Of a stretch of 64,000 nucleotides of DNA, positions 9,317 to 17,673 are shown piece by piece; the first letter of the stretch is position 1, and every line of letters begins with the position of its first letter. This DNA comes from Tenacibaculum jejuense (GTDB lineage Bacteria > Bacteroidota > Bacteroidia > Flavobacteriales > Flavobacteriaceae), in contig NZ_LT899436.1 of assembly GCF_900198195.1 (NCBI RefSeq), forward strand, positions 1,653,501 to 1,717,500. Direction: 5' to 3'. A program made the position numbers and the translations under genes. The notes beneath the pieces were generated by a model, which saw only the letters and a program-made list of their open reading frames with translations, had not been told where the DNA came from and searched no databases.

Positions 9317-9556
9317 TTGAAGAAAATACTTACATATCCGTTTATTTTATTAATCCGTTTTTACCAAACAGCTATTTCTCCATTCACACCTGCGACTTGT
9401 AGATATAACCCAACATGTTCTTCTTATGCACTAGAAGCATTAAAAAAACATGGCTTATTTTACGGAGGTTGGTTAGCAATAAAAAGAATTTCTAGTTGCC
9501 ATCCATGGGGAGGAAGTGGTTATGATCCTGTACCAGAGAAAAAAAACAAAAAATAA
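9317..9556 (+). CDS. yidD: Membrane protein insertion efficiency factor YidD
   Basis: The 79-residue product carries the full YidD signature: L-I-R-F-Y-Q, then [20 protein letters not shown], and [15 protein letters not shown] at the end. YidD is a small membrane-associated protein that helps YidC insert inner-membrane proteins. The start is TTG at 9317, since no in-frame ATG precedes the conserved region. It lies one base after the preceding stop codon and 23 bases before lgt. Confidence 0.95.
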   Translation: MKKILTYPFILLIRFYQTAISPFTPATCRYNPTCSSYALEALKKHGLFYGGWLAIKRISSCHPWGGSGYDPVPEKKNKK

Positions 9557-9579
9557 AAAATCAAACTTATTTAAAATAG

Positions 9580-10437
9580 ATGAACTTTTTAGCAATTACT
9601 TGGGACTGGAATCCTGAAATATTTAACATTGGAGGTTTTAGTGTACGTTGGTATAGTTTAATGTTTGTTATAGCATTTATATTAGGAACACATTTAATGA
9701 AAAAAATCTTTACGCAAGATGGAATTTCTCATGAAAAAATGGATCCGTTATTTATGTATACATTTTTGTCTATGTTAATAGGTATGCGTTTAGGGGAAGT
9801 ATTTTTTTATAGTTGGCCAGATTATCAAGATAACCTATGGAAAATTATTTTACCATTTGAAAAGAAAGAAGGAGCTGAAGCGTTTTTTGGTTTATTAAAA
9901 GGATGGAAATTTACAGGTATTTCAGGTTTTGCAAGTCATGGAGCTGCAGTAGCCATACCAATTGCCTTATATTTTTATGCAAAAAAACATCTGCAAAAAT
10001 CATGGTTATTTATTCTTGATAGAATGGGGATTATGGTTGCTTTAGCAGGTTTCTTTATTAGAATGGGAAATTTTTTCAATTCAGAAATTTATGGAAAACT
10101 AACAGGTAGTAGTTTTGGTGTAATTTTTAAAAGAGCAGGGGAGAGATATCCAGCACACCCAACACAGTTATACGAAGCGTTCAGTTATTTAGCTTTATTC
10201 TTTATCCTTTGGAGATTATATTGGAAAACAGATAAAAAACTTAAAGAAGGCTATTTATTCGGAATATTCATGGTTGCTTTATGGTCTTTACGATTTACAA
10301 TTGAATTTTTAAAGAAACCTCAAGTTGATACTAGAGAAGATTGGATTTTAATGTTTAATACTGGTCAAGTATTAAGTATTCCTCTAATTTTAATAGGACT
10401 TTGGTTAATTTTTAGAAAAGCTAAAACTGAAAAATAA
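9580..10437 (+). CDS. lgt: Prolipoprotein diacylglyceryl transferase
   Basis: This is a 285-residue polytopic inner-membrane enzyme that transfers diacylglycerol from phosphatidylglycerol to the lipobox cysteine of prolipoproteins. It has about seven hydrophobic segments. The conserved I-S-G-F-A-S-H-G-A segment (about residue 113) and the Lgt signature R-M-G-N-F-F-N-S-E-I-Y-G (about 160-172) are present, as is the H-P-T-Q-L-Y-E motif (about 193-199). Its presence fits the many lipoproteins in the window. It is the last gene of the cysS cluster and is followed by a terminator. Confidence 0.96.
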   Translation: MNFLAITWDWNPEIFNIGGFSVRWYSLMFVIAFILGTHLMKKIFTQDGISHEKMDPLFMYTFLSMLIGMRLGEVFFYSWPDYQDNLWKIILPFEKKEGAEAFFGLLKGWKFTGISGFASHGAAVAIPIALYFYAKKHLQKSWLFILDRMGIMVALAGFFIRMGNFFNSEIYGKLTGSSFGVIFKRAGERYPAHPTQLYEAFSYLALFFILWRLYWKTDKKLKEGYLFGIFMVALWSLRFTIEFLKKPQVDTREDWILMFNTGQVLSIPLILIGLWLIFRKAKTEK

Positions 10438-10461
10438 AAAACAAAATAATAATCGATAATC

Positions 10462-10500
10462 AAAATGCAGAAATACTTTTTAAGTTCTGCATTTTTTTTT
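10462..10500 (+). terminator. Rho-independent terminator after lgt
   Basis: An 11-base stem (AAAATGCAGAA / TTCTGCATTTT) with a 12-base loop runs into a T10 tract. Confidence 0.88.
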
Positions 10501-10580
10501 GCTAAATTTCGACCGTCTAATTTTAATAGTTTATTTAAAGCTATTCTATTCATATTTATTAACTAATTACTACAAAATCA

Positions 10581-12443
10581 ATGATTAGAAGTGTGAGTTT
10601 TCTTATCTTGTTTTTTTTAGGTATTTCTATTTATGGTCAAAATAAAGCAGAAGAATTACTTAAGAAACTAGATGAAAGTACTAATGTTAACGATCGAATT
10701 GCCTATTTAGATACGTTAACTAATCTTATGGTACGTAAGAATCATCCCAAGAAATTACAATACTTACTTGATTATGTTAATTTAACAAGTAAACAAGGAG
10801 AATATGATTTAGCAGCGAATAAATCTCGATTTCTTATACAAGAATACATTAATGAAGGAGATTTTAAGGCAGCGTTTAAAGAGATTGAAACTCAATTAAA
10901 AAATGTAGATAAGTTTAAAAAGAAAAGTTCTGAAGCTCATGTTTTACTTAAAAAGGGAGCTTTATACTATCATAAAGAACAGTTAGATAGTGCAGCAATA
11001 GATTATGATAAGTCTGGAGAACTTTTTTTAAAGAGTAATGACTCTATTTTTGCAGCAGATGCACTTTTTTTTGCTGGGCAGGTATATTTTGATAAGAATG
11101 ATTTTTTAAATAGTGTGCAAAGATTTGAAAAAGCTTACCAGCTTTATATCAAATTAGGTGACGCGAGTTATGCTAACTACACACTAAATGAATTATCAAG
11201 TTTATATGGAAAAAATGGATTTCATGATAAGGCTATTTACGAACGAAAAAGAATTTTATCAGGTGCTAAGAAAATGAATGATCCTACAGGTATTTTCTAT
11301 GCCTACTCACATTTATTTACATCGTATGCTAAGAAAAACGAATTAAATATTGCAAAAAAGTATTTAGATTCTATGACGAGTTCGTATGCTGATGTTAAAA
11401 ATGAAATGATGAAAAGAGGATTTAGCATGCATTTGGCAAAAATTAAAACTAAATATTATTTAAAAGCTCAAAAATTAGATAGTGTTTATAAATATCTAAA
11501 AGAATTTGATAGCAAATTGAAATCAAGTAAACGAAAAGATCAATATCATAAGAATTCCTTTTTATTGTATTCAGGCCAATATCATAGTGCCAAATTAGAA
11601 TATCCTGTTGCAGAAAAGTTTTATAAAAAGCTATTGAATAAGAATAATAAATTGGGTGACGAACAACTGCGAATGGAGGCAAACAAGCAACTTTCAGACG
11701 TGTTATCAGCTCAAAGAAAAATAGCAGAATCGTACAAATATTTAAAGGCTTATACTAAAGCTAAAGACTCTATAGAAAGAAGAATTACAACAAATACTTT
11801 CTTATATTATCAATCGCAGTTCGAAACACAAAGAAAGGATAGTGAAATCTTTAAAAATGAAACTGAAATTACGCTATTAGAAAAAGACAAAGAGATTAGT
11901 GAAGCTAAAAGAAGAATATTATGGTTTATTTTATTCTCTGTAATAGTACTTTCAGCGTTTATTTCTTATTTTATCTGGTATAAAGGTAAAATGAAACGAA
12001 AGGTATTGGCACAAAAAATAGCAGAAAATAAACAAGAACTTACTTCATATACCAATCAGTTATTAGAGAAAAGTAAGATACAAGAGTCTTTAACTCAAGA
12101 ATTAGAAAAGTTAAAAGAAGAAATTGGAAATCAAAAATCTATTGAGAAAATTAATGATTTAACTACCACAAAAATTTTAACTTCTGATGATTGGTATATT
12201 TTTAAAGAAAAATTCACAAAAGTGCATCCTACTTTTTTCATGCGACTAAAAGATAAAGGATATAACCTTACTAAGTCTGAAGAACGCTTGTTAGCCATGG
12301 AAAAGTTATATTTAGATACTAAACAAATTGCTACTATGTTAGCGATTTCCAATGATAGTGTTGTTAGAAGTAGGTCTCGTCTTCGTAAAAAAGTAAATGC
12401 GCCAAAAGGAAGTTCAATTTTAGAATATTTGGAGGCTTCTTAA
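10581..12443 (+). CDS. Membrane-tethered TPR regulator with C-terminal helix-turn-helix (type A)
   Basis: This 620-residue protein has a signal peptide (MIRSVSFLILFFLGISIYGQ), then an array of tetratricopeptide repeats (about residues 30-420). One membrane helix lies at about 443-468 (RRILWFILFSVIVLSAFISY), with a cytoplasmic coiled coil (470-530). A C-terminal helix-turn-helix covers about 560-615 (L-T-K-S-E-E-R-L-L-A-M, then DTKQIATMLAISNDSVVRSR and SRLRKKV). The layout implies a periplasmic TPR sensor linked to a cytoplasmic LuxR-like DNA-binding domain without kinase or receiver domains. Its N-terminal 420 residues align with the protein at 31357-33240, but the helix-turn-helix differs. 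It converges with the B-type regulator at 12463, 19 bases away. Confidence 0.78.
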   Translation: MIRSVSFLILFFLGISIYGQNKAEELLKKLDESTNVNDRIAYLDTLTNLMVRKNHPKKLQYLLDYVNLTSKQGEYDLAANKSRFLIQEYINEGDFKAAFKEIETQLKNVDKFKKKSSEAHVLLKKGALYYHKEQLDSAAIDYDKSGELFLKSNDSIFAADALFFAGQVYFDKNDFLNSVQRFEKAYQLYIKLGDASYANYTLNELSSLYGKNGFHDKAIYERKRILSGAKKMNDPTGIFYAYSHLFTSYAKKNELNIAKKYLDSMTSSYADVKNEMMKRGFSMHLAKIKTKYYLKAQKLDSVYKYLKEFDSKLKSSKRKDQYHKNSFLLYSGQYHSAKLEYPVAEKFYKKLLNKNNKLGDEQLRMEANKQLSDVLSAQRKIAESYKYLKAYTKAKDSIERRITTNTFLYYQSQFETQRKDSEIFKNETEITLLEKDKEISEAKRRILWFILFSVIVLSAFISYFIWYKGKMKRKVLAQKIAENKQELTSYTNQLLEKSKIQESLTQELEKLKEEIGNQKSIEKINDLTTTKILTSDDWYIFKEKFTKVHPTFFMRLKDKGYNLTKSEERLLAMEKLYLDTKQIATMLAISNDSVVRSRSRLRKKVNAPKGSSILEYLEAS

Positions 12444-12462
12444 AAATAAGACTTTTATGAAC

Positions 12463-14019
12463 TTATAATTTTAAGAGATAATTATTTAATGAATGCTCAC
12501 TAGTAAGATTTAGTTTCTTTTTTAATCTAAATCGAGTAGATTTTACAGCTTCTAAACTGGTATTTCTTAAAAGCGCAATTTCCGACCTAGAGAGTCCAAT
12601 TTTAATAAAAGAACAAATTTCAATATCAGTTTTTGTTAGTTTTTGATGCTTTGTTTTTAATCTTTTTAAATATTCGTTATTAAGAGTGTGTATTTGTTTC
12701 TTTAAAACATTTATATCTTCTTTCGCTACTTGTTGATTACTTTTTAAAGAATGAATTATCAACTGCAATGATTGTTGTAATTCTTCTTGAAGTGACTTAT
12801 CGTATTTTTCTAGATTTGTTTTTTCATGCTTTGGGCTAATACCATTTTTTTTCTTCATGTATTTATAAGCATAAATCACCATAGATAATAAAATCAGCAA
12901 TAGAATAATTAAAACGATGCTATATAGTCTGTTCTGTAATTTTTTATTTTGTGATTGTATTTGTAGTAATTTTCTTTCTTTAGCTTTAACAATACTATCT
13001 CTTAATTGTTTTTTTTCATAAGTATTTAAAATCTCTAATGTCTTTAACTCTCTTATTTTTCTAATATCATTTATTTTTCTGTTTATTGAGTTATATTTTT
13101 TGACGTCATCAAAAGCTAATTCATATTTTTTCATGGCTTTATATATTTTACTTCTAATTAGATAAGCATTATATAAATACTGTTTGGTATCTTCAGAAAT
13201 AGCCATTTCTATACTGTTATTTATATGAACTAAAGCTTTATCATACGCTTCAGTTTTAAGGTAAATATTAGCAATATTTGAAAGTGTATTAATGATAGAA
13301 CGTTTTTTATTAATTTGTTGGGTATACTTCAAATACTCCAAATATATATGTAATGCTTTGTCGTATTCTTTTTGCATAGAATATAGTGAAGCCTTATTAG
13401 AAATAGCCTGTTGTTTTCCTTCTTCATAATTACTTAATTCAAAATAATAAATTGCTTTATCTAGTATATAAAAAGCAGAATCTATTTGCTTTGAATTTTT
13501 ATAGCATGCAGACATCATACTATAGTTATTAGCAAGATTTTTGTATCTTTTATTGAGGAAGTTTATAGCAATAGCTTTTTTAAATAATTGAATTGATTTC
13601 TGATATTCTTTTCTTTTTCTATATATAAAAGCTATGTTGTGGTAAATAGTAGAAAGTTGAACTGTATCGTTTATTTTGATATAAATTTTCTCTGCGGCAT
13701 GATAATCTTTCAAAGCTCCTGTATAGTCAGTTTTTCTTCTTTTATAAATACCAGAATGACCGTATGTTTTAGCTCTTTGCAATCGAGTATCATAGTTTAC
13801 TTGATCTAGAATTTTATGGATTTCTTTACAGTAAACAATTACTTTATTATAGTCTCTTTTCTTTTGATAAGCACATAAATTTAACAAAGCTTCAACTCGT
13901 AACGAATCGGTTTGTTTTTTTTGTAAATCACTTTCTAATCTTATTAAAGTTGTATCTCTATTTTGTGCTTGTATGACAATGGAAATGAACAGAAAAACAT
14001 GAGTAACAAGTTTTTTCAT
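12463..14019 (-). CDS. Membrane-tethered TPR regulator with C-terminal helix-turn-helix (type B)
   Basis: This 518-residue protein has a signal peptide (MKKLVTHVFLFISIVIQAQ), TPR repeats (about 25-330), a membrane helix (about 362-390, LYSIVLIILLLILLSMVIYA), a coiled coil, and a C-terminal LuxR/GerE-like helix-turn-helix (about 455-510: LTKTDIEICSFIKIGLSRSE, then L-R-N-T-S-L-E-A-V-K-S-T-R-F-R-L-K-K-K-L). The N-terminal half matches the protein at 29688-31343 (both have a G-V/I-Y-K-R-R then D-Y-S/T-G-A-L-K-D-Y motif). It lies 114 bases downstream of the small gene at 14134 with a terminator between, so it is probably transcribed separately from the surface operon. Confidence 0.78.
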   Translation of the reverse strand: MKKLVTHVFLFISIVIQAQNRDTTLIRLESDLQKKQTDSLRVEALLNLCAYQKKRDYNKVIVYCKEIHKILDQVNYDTRLQRAKTYGHSGIYKRRKTDYTGALKDYHAAEKIYIKINDTVQLSTIYHNIAFIYRKRKEYQKSIQLFKKAIAINFLNKRYKNLANNYSMMSACYKNSKQIDSAFYILDKAIYYFELSNYEEGKQQAISNKASLYSMQKEYDKALHIYLEYLKYTQQINKKRSIINTLSNIANIYLKTEAYDKALVHINNSIEMAISEDTKQYLYNAYLIRSKIYKAMKKYELAFDDVKKYNSINRKINDIRKIRELKTLEILNTYEKKQLRDSIVKAKERKLLQIQSQNKKLQNRLYSIVLIILLLILLSMVIYAYKYMKKKNGISPKHEKTNLEKYDKSLQEELQQSLQLIIHSLKSNQQVAKEDINVLKKQIHTLNNEYLKRLKTKHQKLTKTDIEICSFIKIGLSRSEIALLRNTSLEAVKSTRFRLKKKLNLTSEHSLNNYLLKL

Positions 14020-14069
14020 GTTATTATTAATGGTTGATTTTCTTAAATAGATGGTTATTCCTGTAAATT

Positions 14070-14109
14070 AAAAAATGAAGGCCAACAGTAGTAGTGTGGT
14101 CGACCTTCA
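14070..14109 (-). terminator. Terminator of the 19422-14134 surface operon
   Basis: Read on the minus strand, GAAGGTC...GGCCTTC (7 bases, one G-U pair) plus an internal CCA/TGG forms a hairpin. It is followed by ATTTTTTAA, 25 bases after the small gene's stop. The stem is imperfect. Confidence 0.55.
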
Positions 14110-14133
14110 CATAATTAATCCCCGATTTTAATT

Positions 14134-14292
14134 TTAGAATCCTTCACCAGGAGCCTCAGGAGAGGCAGCTTGTGCTTTTTTCGGACTCAAAATTAAATAT
14201 GTTCCTATGGCAGTTAATGCCGTATATTTCCCAAAATCACCAATCTTCTTTAAAGCCTCTTTACGGGTAATTTCTTTTTGATTACTTTTCAT
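14134..14292 (-). CDS. Small exported-peptide-like protein, 52 residues
   Basis: The ATG at 14292 lies 5 bases after the stop of the T9SS gene. The product starts MKSNQKEITRKEALKKIGDF, then has G-K-Y-T-A-L-T-A-I-G-T-Y-L-I-L-S-P-K-K-A-Q-A and ends ASPEAPGEGF. The basic head with T-R-K-E-A-L-K-K resembles a degenerate Tat or Sec signal. A hydrophobic stretch covers residues 24-36, and A-Q-A is a good signal-peptidase site at residue 42. Cleavage would release a 10-residue acidic peptide. Small proteins of this look occur beside flavobacterial T9SS genes, from memory. It is the last gene of a tight operon; function unknown. Confidence 0.72.
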   Translation of the reverse strand: MKSNQKEITRKEALKKIGDFGKYTALTAIGTYLILSPKKAQAASPEAPGEGF

Positions 14293-14297
14293 TTCTG

Positions 14298-16526
14298 TTA
14301 TTCTATTATTATTTTTTTACTTGAATTTGTTTGTTCTGATTGTAGCTTAACAATGTATACTCCAGGAGTAATAGCATTTAAATCAATCTTCGAAGAAGAA
14401 CTTGATGCTATTTGAGTACTAAATACTTCCTTACCAAGAATTGAGTATATTTTTACTTCTGAAGTTGAGGTGATTCCTGTAATTGTAATTTCTTTGTTAC
14501 CAGATTTAAAGATGTTGATGTTTTCAGAAACTAAACTCTCTTGTTCTGTACTTAATGTTTTAGCACTTGTGTGTAAATAAAATCTTCCAACTGTAGTAGC
14601 AGTTTCATCTATTTTTATTTTATGTGTAGTTTCATTATTAAGAATTACAAAGGTGTTATTTTGTTTATCTTCTAAATAAATTTCGGCAGTATCAGGTAAT
14701 TCAGTTGTATGAATAGAAAACTCAACTTCAGTATCTTTCTCAGCAACTAAACCAATAGGAATAATAATATCTTTAAGTTCACTAATTGGTAAAGATTGTA
14801 TTGTAAAATTAGTATTCGTGCTTTCATCGGCAAGTCGCGTGAAGATATCAAAACTAGCACCGCCAAAATTTCCAATATCATAGCCAGCATCTAATCCTTT
14901 TGTTGCTGTGTTTGTATATAATATTCGAGTTTTAACTTTTCTGTCATTTGTTTCAGCTAATAATTCGATTTCTACATTTTCGCTTCTATTTTGAAATCTC
15001 ATAGAAGGACCACTTGAAATATTAATTCCTCTCTGGTCTTTATTAAAATTTACTTCTGTTTCACCAGCTTTTGTTCTTATAAAGAAACCTTGCCCTGGTG
15101 CTAATTTACTTTCAGCATCAACTAAAGAAGTAGCTACATATTTATTTTGAGCAACATCCCATGTGTAAACAGCTACAAACGAAGGATCGAATTTATTAGA
15201 GTTATTAGCGATAAAGTTTTCACCAGAAAGATCATTAATTGGTAGGTAAGCAGTATAAGGATTTCCAATAGCATTCCACTCATTTTCAGTAACAGTTTCG
15301 GTTACATCGTTAGTTGCTATAGTTCCAGTAAAAGATACACTTCCGTTTGAAGCTCTAGATATGGCATAGCTTTTACCTAATTCAAAAGTTAATGAGTTTG
15401 TAGCTAAATCAGTAGTTGTGTAATACACCCATTTAGATCCATCTGTTTTACTGTCATCATAATATCCAATTGCATATCTATGAGGTGTTACAGTAGTATT
15501 TACACGAATATCATTTAAAGTATTTTCAGCAAATTCTTTAATACTTTGTCCGCTAACAGGAGCAGTTATAATGTTCCATTCATTAGCTACTAAACCATTT
15601 TGTTGAAAAGTAACTTGCCCAGAAGCACTTCCGTCTACGATAAAAACACTGCTATCGCTAGTATCTGCTGTAACTGTAATTGCACCATCATTATTTAAAT
15701 TTCCATTTACATTTAAAACACCATTTGAAATGGTTAAATCAGCTCCAGAATTAACAGTTAAATCATCAATTACATAACTTCCAGTATTTAAAATAGGATC
15801 GTTTGTAACATCTGGAATTATTACATTATTAGTAGCATTAGGAATTTCAGAAGTATTCCAATTTGAAGTTACTCCCCAAAATGCACTAGAAGCTCCTGTC
15901 CAATTTATATCTGTAGGAAGTGAAGCTCCTGTTGAATCATAACTATCTCCTGTAAGTTGAATTCCTGGCTCAGACGTACAATTAGCCGTTCCGAAAGCAA
16001 CTGCTGTTGTTGGTCCACAGGCTGTATAAAATTGATCTAAAAATACGCCACCAGTTTCAAAAGTAACATTAGGATCTTTACTTACATCTGTATATTTAAT
16101 TTTAATACTGTATAAATGTTGTGGTGTATCGGTAACAACAGGCATTCCTATAGTTCCACTACTTGCCAATTGTTGAAAAGAAGTAGATACTCTTGATGTT
16201 GTATTATCGTTCACTATAAAAGAATGGTAGGCAAAAACGGTCCCAGAAAAAAAGCTAGTTGCTAAAATAGAACCATCTGGTTGTAGCATCTCAAAATTGG
16301 TATTGGTGTCAACATTTTCGCCAAATGCTTCTGTATTATAATTGAAATAAATTTGACCAGACCCTACGATAAAATCTGTATCTGAAGCGATATAAATATC
16401 AGCTTCATAAAAATCATTAGTTCCGTCGTTTGTATTCCTTGCATTAACAAAAGAAAAACTTATGTTTTGTGAAAATAGTTGACTAGTAAAAGCAACTAGA
16501 ACAATAAATAGTAAATTTCTCATCAT
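14298..16526 (-). CDS. T9SS type A sorted protein with N-terminal cohesin-like domain
   Basis: This 742-residue protein has a signal peptide (MMRNLLFIVLVAFTSQLFSQ). Residues ~21-185 form a beta-sandwich whose pattern (G-S-G-Q-I-Y-F-N-Y-N-T-E-A-F-G, later HLYSIKIKYTDVSKDPNVTF) resembles cohesin domains. A W-T-G-x-x-S-x-x-W-G-x-x-x-N-W-N motif (about 207-224) and beta-helix-like strands follow. The last ~80 residues are a T9SS type A sorting domain ending N-S-S-K-K-I-I-I-E. Such proteins are exported through the T9SS and attached to the surface. Two proteins with dockerin-like tails are encoded at 16800 (same operon) and 20139, suggesting a docking partner. The cohesin call is by eye and uncertain; export and sorting are firm. 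Confidence 0.85.
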   Translation of the reverse strand: MMRNLLFIVLVAFTSQLFSQNISFSFVNARNTNDGTNDFYEADIYIASDTDFIVGSGQIYFNYNTEAFGENVDTNTNFEMLQPDGSILATSFFSGTVFAYHSFIVNDNTTSRVSTSFQQLASSGTIGMPVVTDTPQHLYSIKIKYTDVSKDPNVTFETGGVFLDQFYTACGPTTAVAFGTANCTSEPGIQLTGDSYDSTGASLPTDINWTGASSAFWGVTSNWNTSEIPNATNNVIIPDVTNDPILNTGSYVIDDLTVNSGADLTISNGVLNVNGNLNNDGAITVTADTSDSSVFIVDGSASGQVTFQQNGLVANEWNIITAPVSGQSIKEFAENTLNDIRVNTTVTPHRYAIGYYDDSKTDGSKWVYYTTTDLATNSLTFELGKSYAISRASNGSVSFTGTIATNDVTETVTENEWNAIGNPYTAYLPINDLSGENFIANNSNKFDPSFVAVYTWDVAQNKYVATSLVDAESKLAPGQGFFIRTKAGETEVNFNKDQRGINISSGPSMRFQNRSENVEIELLAETNDRKVKTRILYTNTATKGLDAGYDIGNFGGASFDIFTRLADESTNTNFTIQSLPISELKDIIIPIGLVAEKDTEVEFSIHTTELPDTAEIYLEDKQNNTFVILNNETTHKIKIDETATTVGRFYLHTSAKTLSTEQESLVSENINIFKSGNKEITITGITSTSEVKIYSILGKEVFSTQIASSSSSKIDLNAITPGVYIVKLQSEQTNSSKKIIIE

Positions 16527-16624
16527 GAATAATTGTTGTTTTTTGTATCTTTTTTATTGTAAAACCTTCTAGATTTTTTATGTTTAGTGAGGTTTTAAAA
16601 GAGATGTATATATTTTTTAAAAGA

Positions 16625-16789
16625 CTATACTCTTTGAACATTGATAATTCTCATCGACATTCCATTGAACGATTTTTCTATCTTAATTTTTGATAGCCAG
16701 AATAAACTTCCACGATAGATTATCGGTAAATAGGCAAATTTTTTAATCTCTATACGAACTTTAAATCTTTTATTTTTAGTTAGTTTCAT
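16625..16789 (-). CDS. Small basic protein, 54 residues (paralogue of 33560-33730)
   Basis: The ATG at 16789 is 10 bases after the stop of the gene at 16800, and the stop is TAG at 16625. The product has a basic head and a middle reading LPIIYRGSLFWLSKIKIEKS followed by F-N-G-M-S-M-R-I-I-N-V-Q-R-V. It aligns without gaps over about 47 residues with the 56-residue protein at 33560: K-R-(F/Y)-K-V-R, L-P-I-(I/V)-Y-(R/K)-G, W-L-S-(K/R)-(I/V)-K-(I/L)-E, F-N-G and a hydrophobic end are shared. No signal peptide or convincing membrane helix is present. The paralogy and the tight operon position argue that it is a real gene. Function unknown. Confidence 0.75.
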   Translation of the reverse strand: MKLTKNKRFKVRIEIKKFAYLPIIYRGSLFWLSKIKIEKSFNGMSMRIINVQRV

Positions 16790-16799
16790 GTAGTTTTAG

Positions 16800-17666
16800 T
16801 TAAAATTGTTCTCCTTTTCCAATGTTAGGATTCAAAAGATTGTTGATATCAGAATTTTGTACCTGACCATTCATATCTAAATCGGCTTTATTGTATGTTG
16901 AAATTCCTAATAATTGAATCACTGAATTGGTATCTATATTTTGAATTTGTCCGTTTTCATCAAAATCACCAGCGATCATCGCAAATATTCCGTTCCCCAT
17001 ATTTAAAACAGAGTTAGTTCCGCCAAATACGGCTGTAGTTGTATCACTAAGATTTATTGTAGTAGTAGAAGTTGTATTTAAAGTAACTGGATTTGTACTT
17101 ATAATTCCTAAATGATTTCTGTGGTTAATTCCTACAAAATAACTGTCTGAAGACAATGCTATTTGTACGGGAGAAATCCCGTTTGTATCAACAATATCTC
17201 CATCAGCTTGTAATAATGCAGATTGACTTGCAAGTACTATGGTTTTATCATTTTTGTCTCGTAAAGTGATCCAAATCCAATCGATAATTGCGTCGTTACC
17301 GGTATTATTAAATACTGAATTTTCACAGGTTAAGCCATCTGAATACGGACTTGTAGTTGGTAACAAACTATTACTTCGTAAACTATCGTCCATAGTTGTA
17401 GTTCCTGAAGTAGCCAAGGGTCCCTGTAAAAAAGCTATTGGAGAAAGTCTAATTTTAAGTATGATCGCTTCTTGTTGAAACCCTTGGTTTAATATTGCTG
17501 TACCATTAGAATTAGTTGTAACAACTAATTCTCCTACAGTAAAGTTTATGCTTCCGTTAGTATTACTTAATGTTTTTCCTGTTGATCCGATTACGGTACG
17601 TTCTAACGTTTGTGAAAACATTGTCACCGAAAAAAGTAAACCGATTATGAATATAAATTGTTTCAT
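16800..17666 (-). CDS. Exported protein with dockerin-like C-terminal module
   Basis: I use the ATG at 17666, which begins the signal peptide MKQFIFIIGLLFSVTMFSQ; longer starts would overlap the upstream gene. The 288-residue protein begins with a short domain (G-S-I-N-F-T-V-G-E-L-V-V, residues 20-65). The rest is a ~210-residue module shared with the end of the giant protein at 20139. Shared landmarks are S-P-Y-S-D, I-D-W-(I/V)-W-(I/V), DGDIV, HRNHL and M-G-N-G-I-F-A-M-I. Two dockerin-like calcium-loop repeats (GDFDENGQIQNIDTN and DLDMNGQVQNSDIN) and the tail NPNIGKGEQF complete it. There is no standard T9SS sorting domain. It lies 7 bases after the gene at 17674. Confidence 0.78.
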   Translation of the reverse strand: MKQFIFIIGLLFSVTMFSQTLERTVIGSTGKTLSNTNGSINFTVGELVVTTNSNGTAILNQGFQQEAIILKIRLSPIAFLQGPLATSGTTTMDDSLRSNSLLPTTSPYSDGLTCENSVFNNTGNDAIIDWIWITLRDKNDKTIVLASQSALLQADGDIVDTNGISPVQIALSSDSYFVGINHRNHLGIISTNPVTLNTTSTTTINLSDTTTAVFGGTNSVLNMGNGIFAMIAGDFDENGQIQNIDTNSVIQLLGISTYNKADLDMNGQVQNSDINNLLNPNIGKGEQF

Positions 17667-17673
17667 ACGCTTA

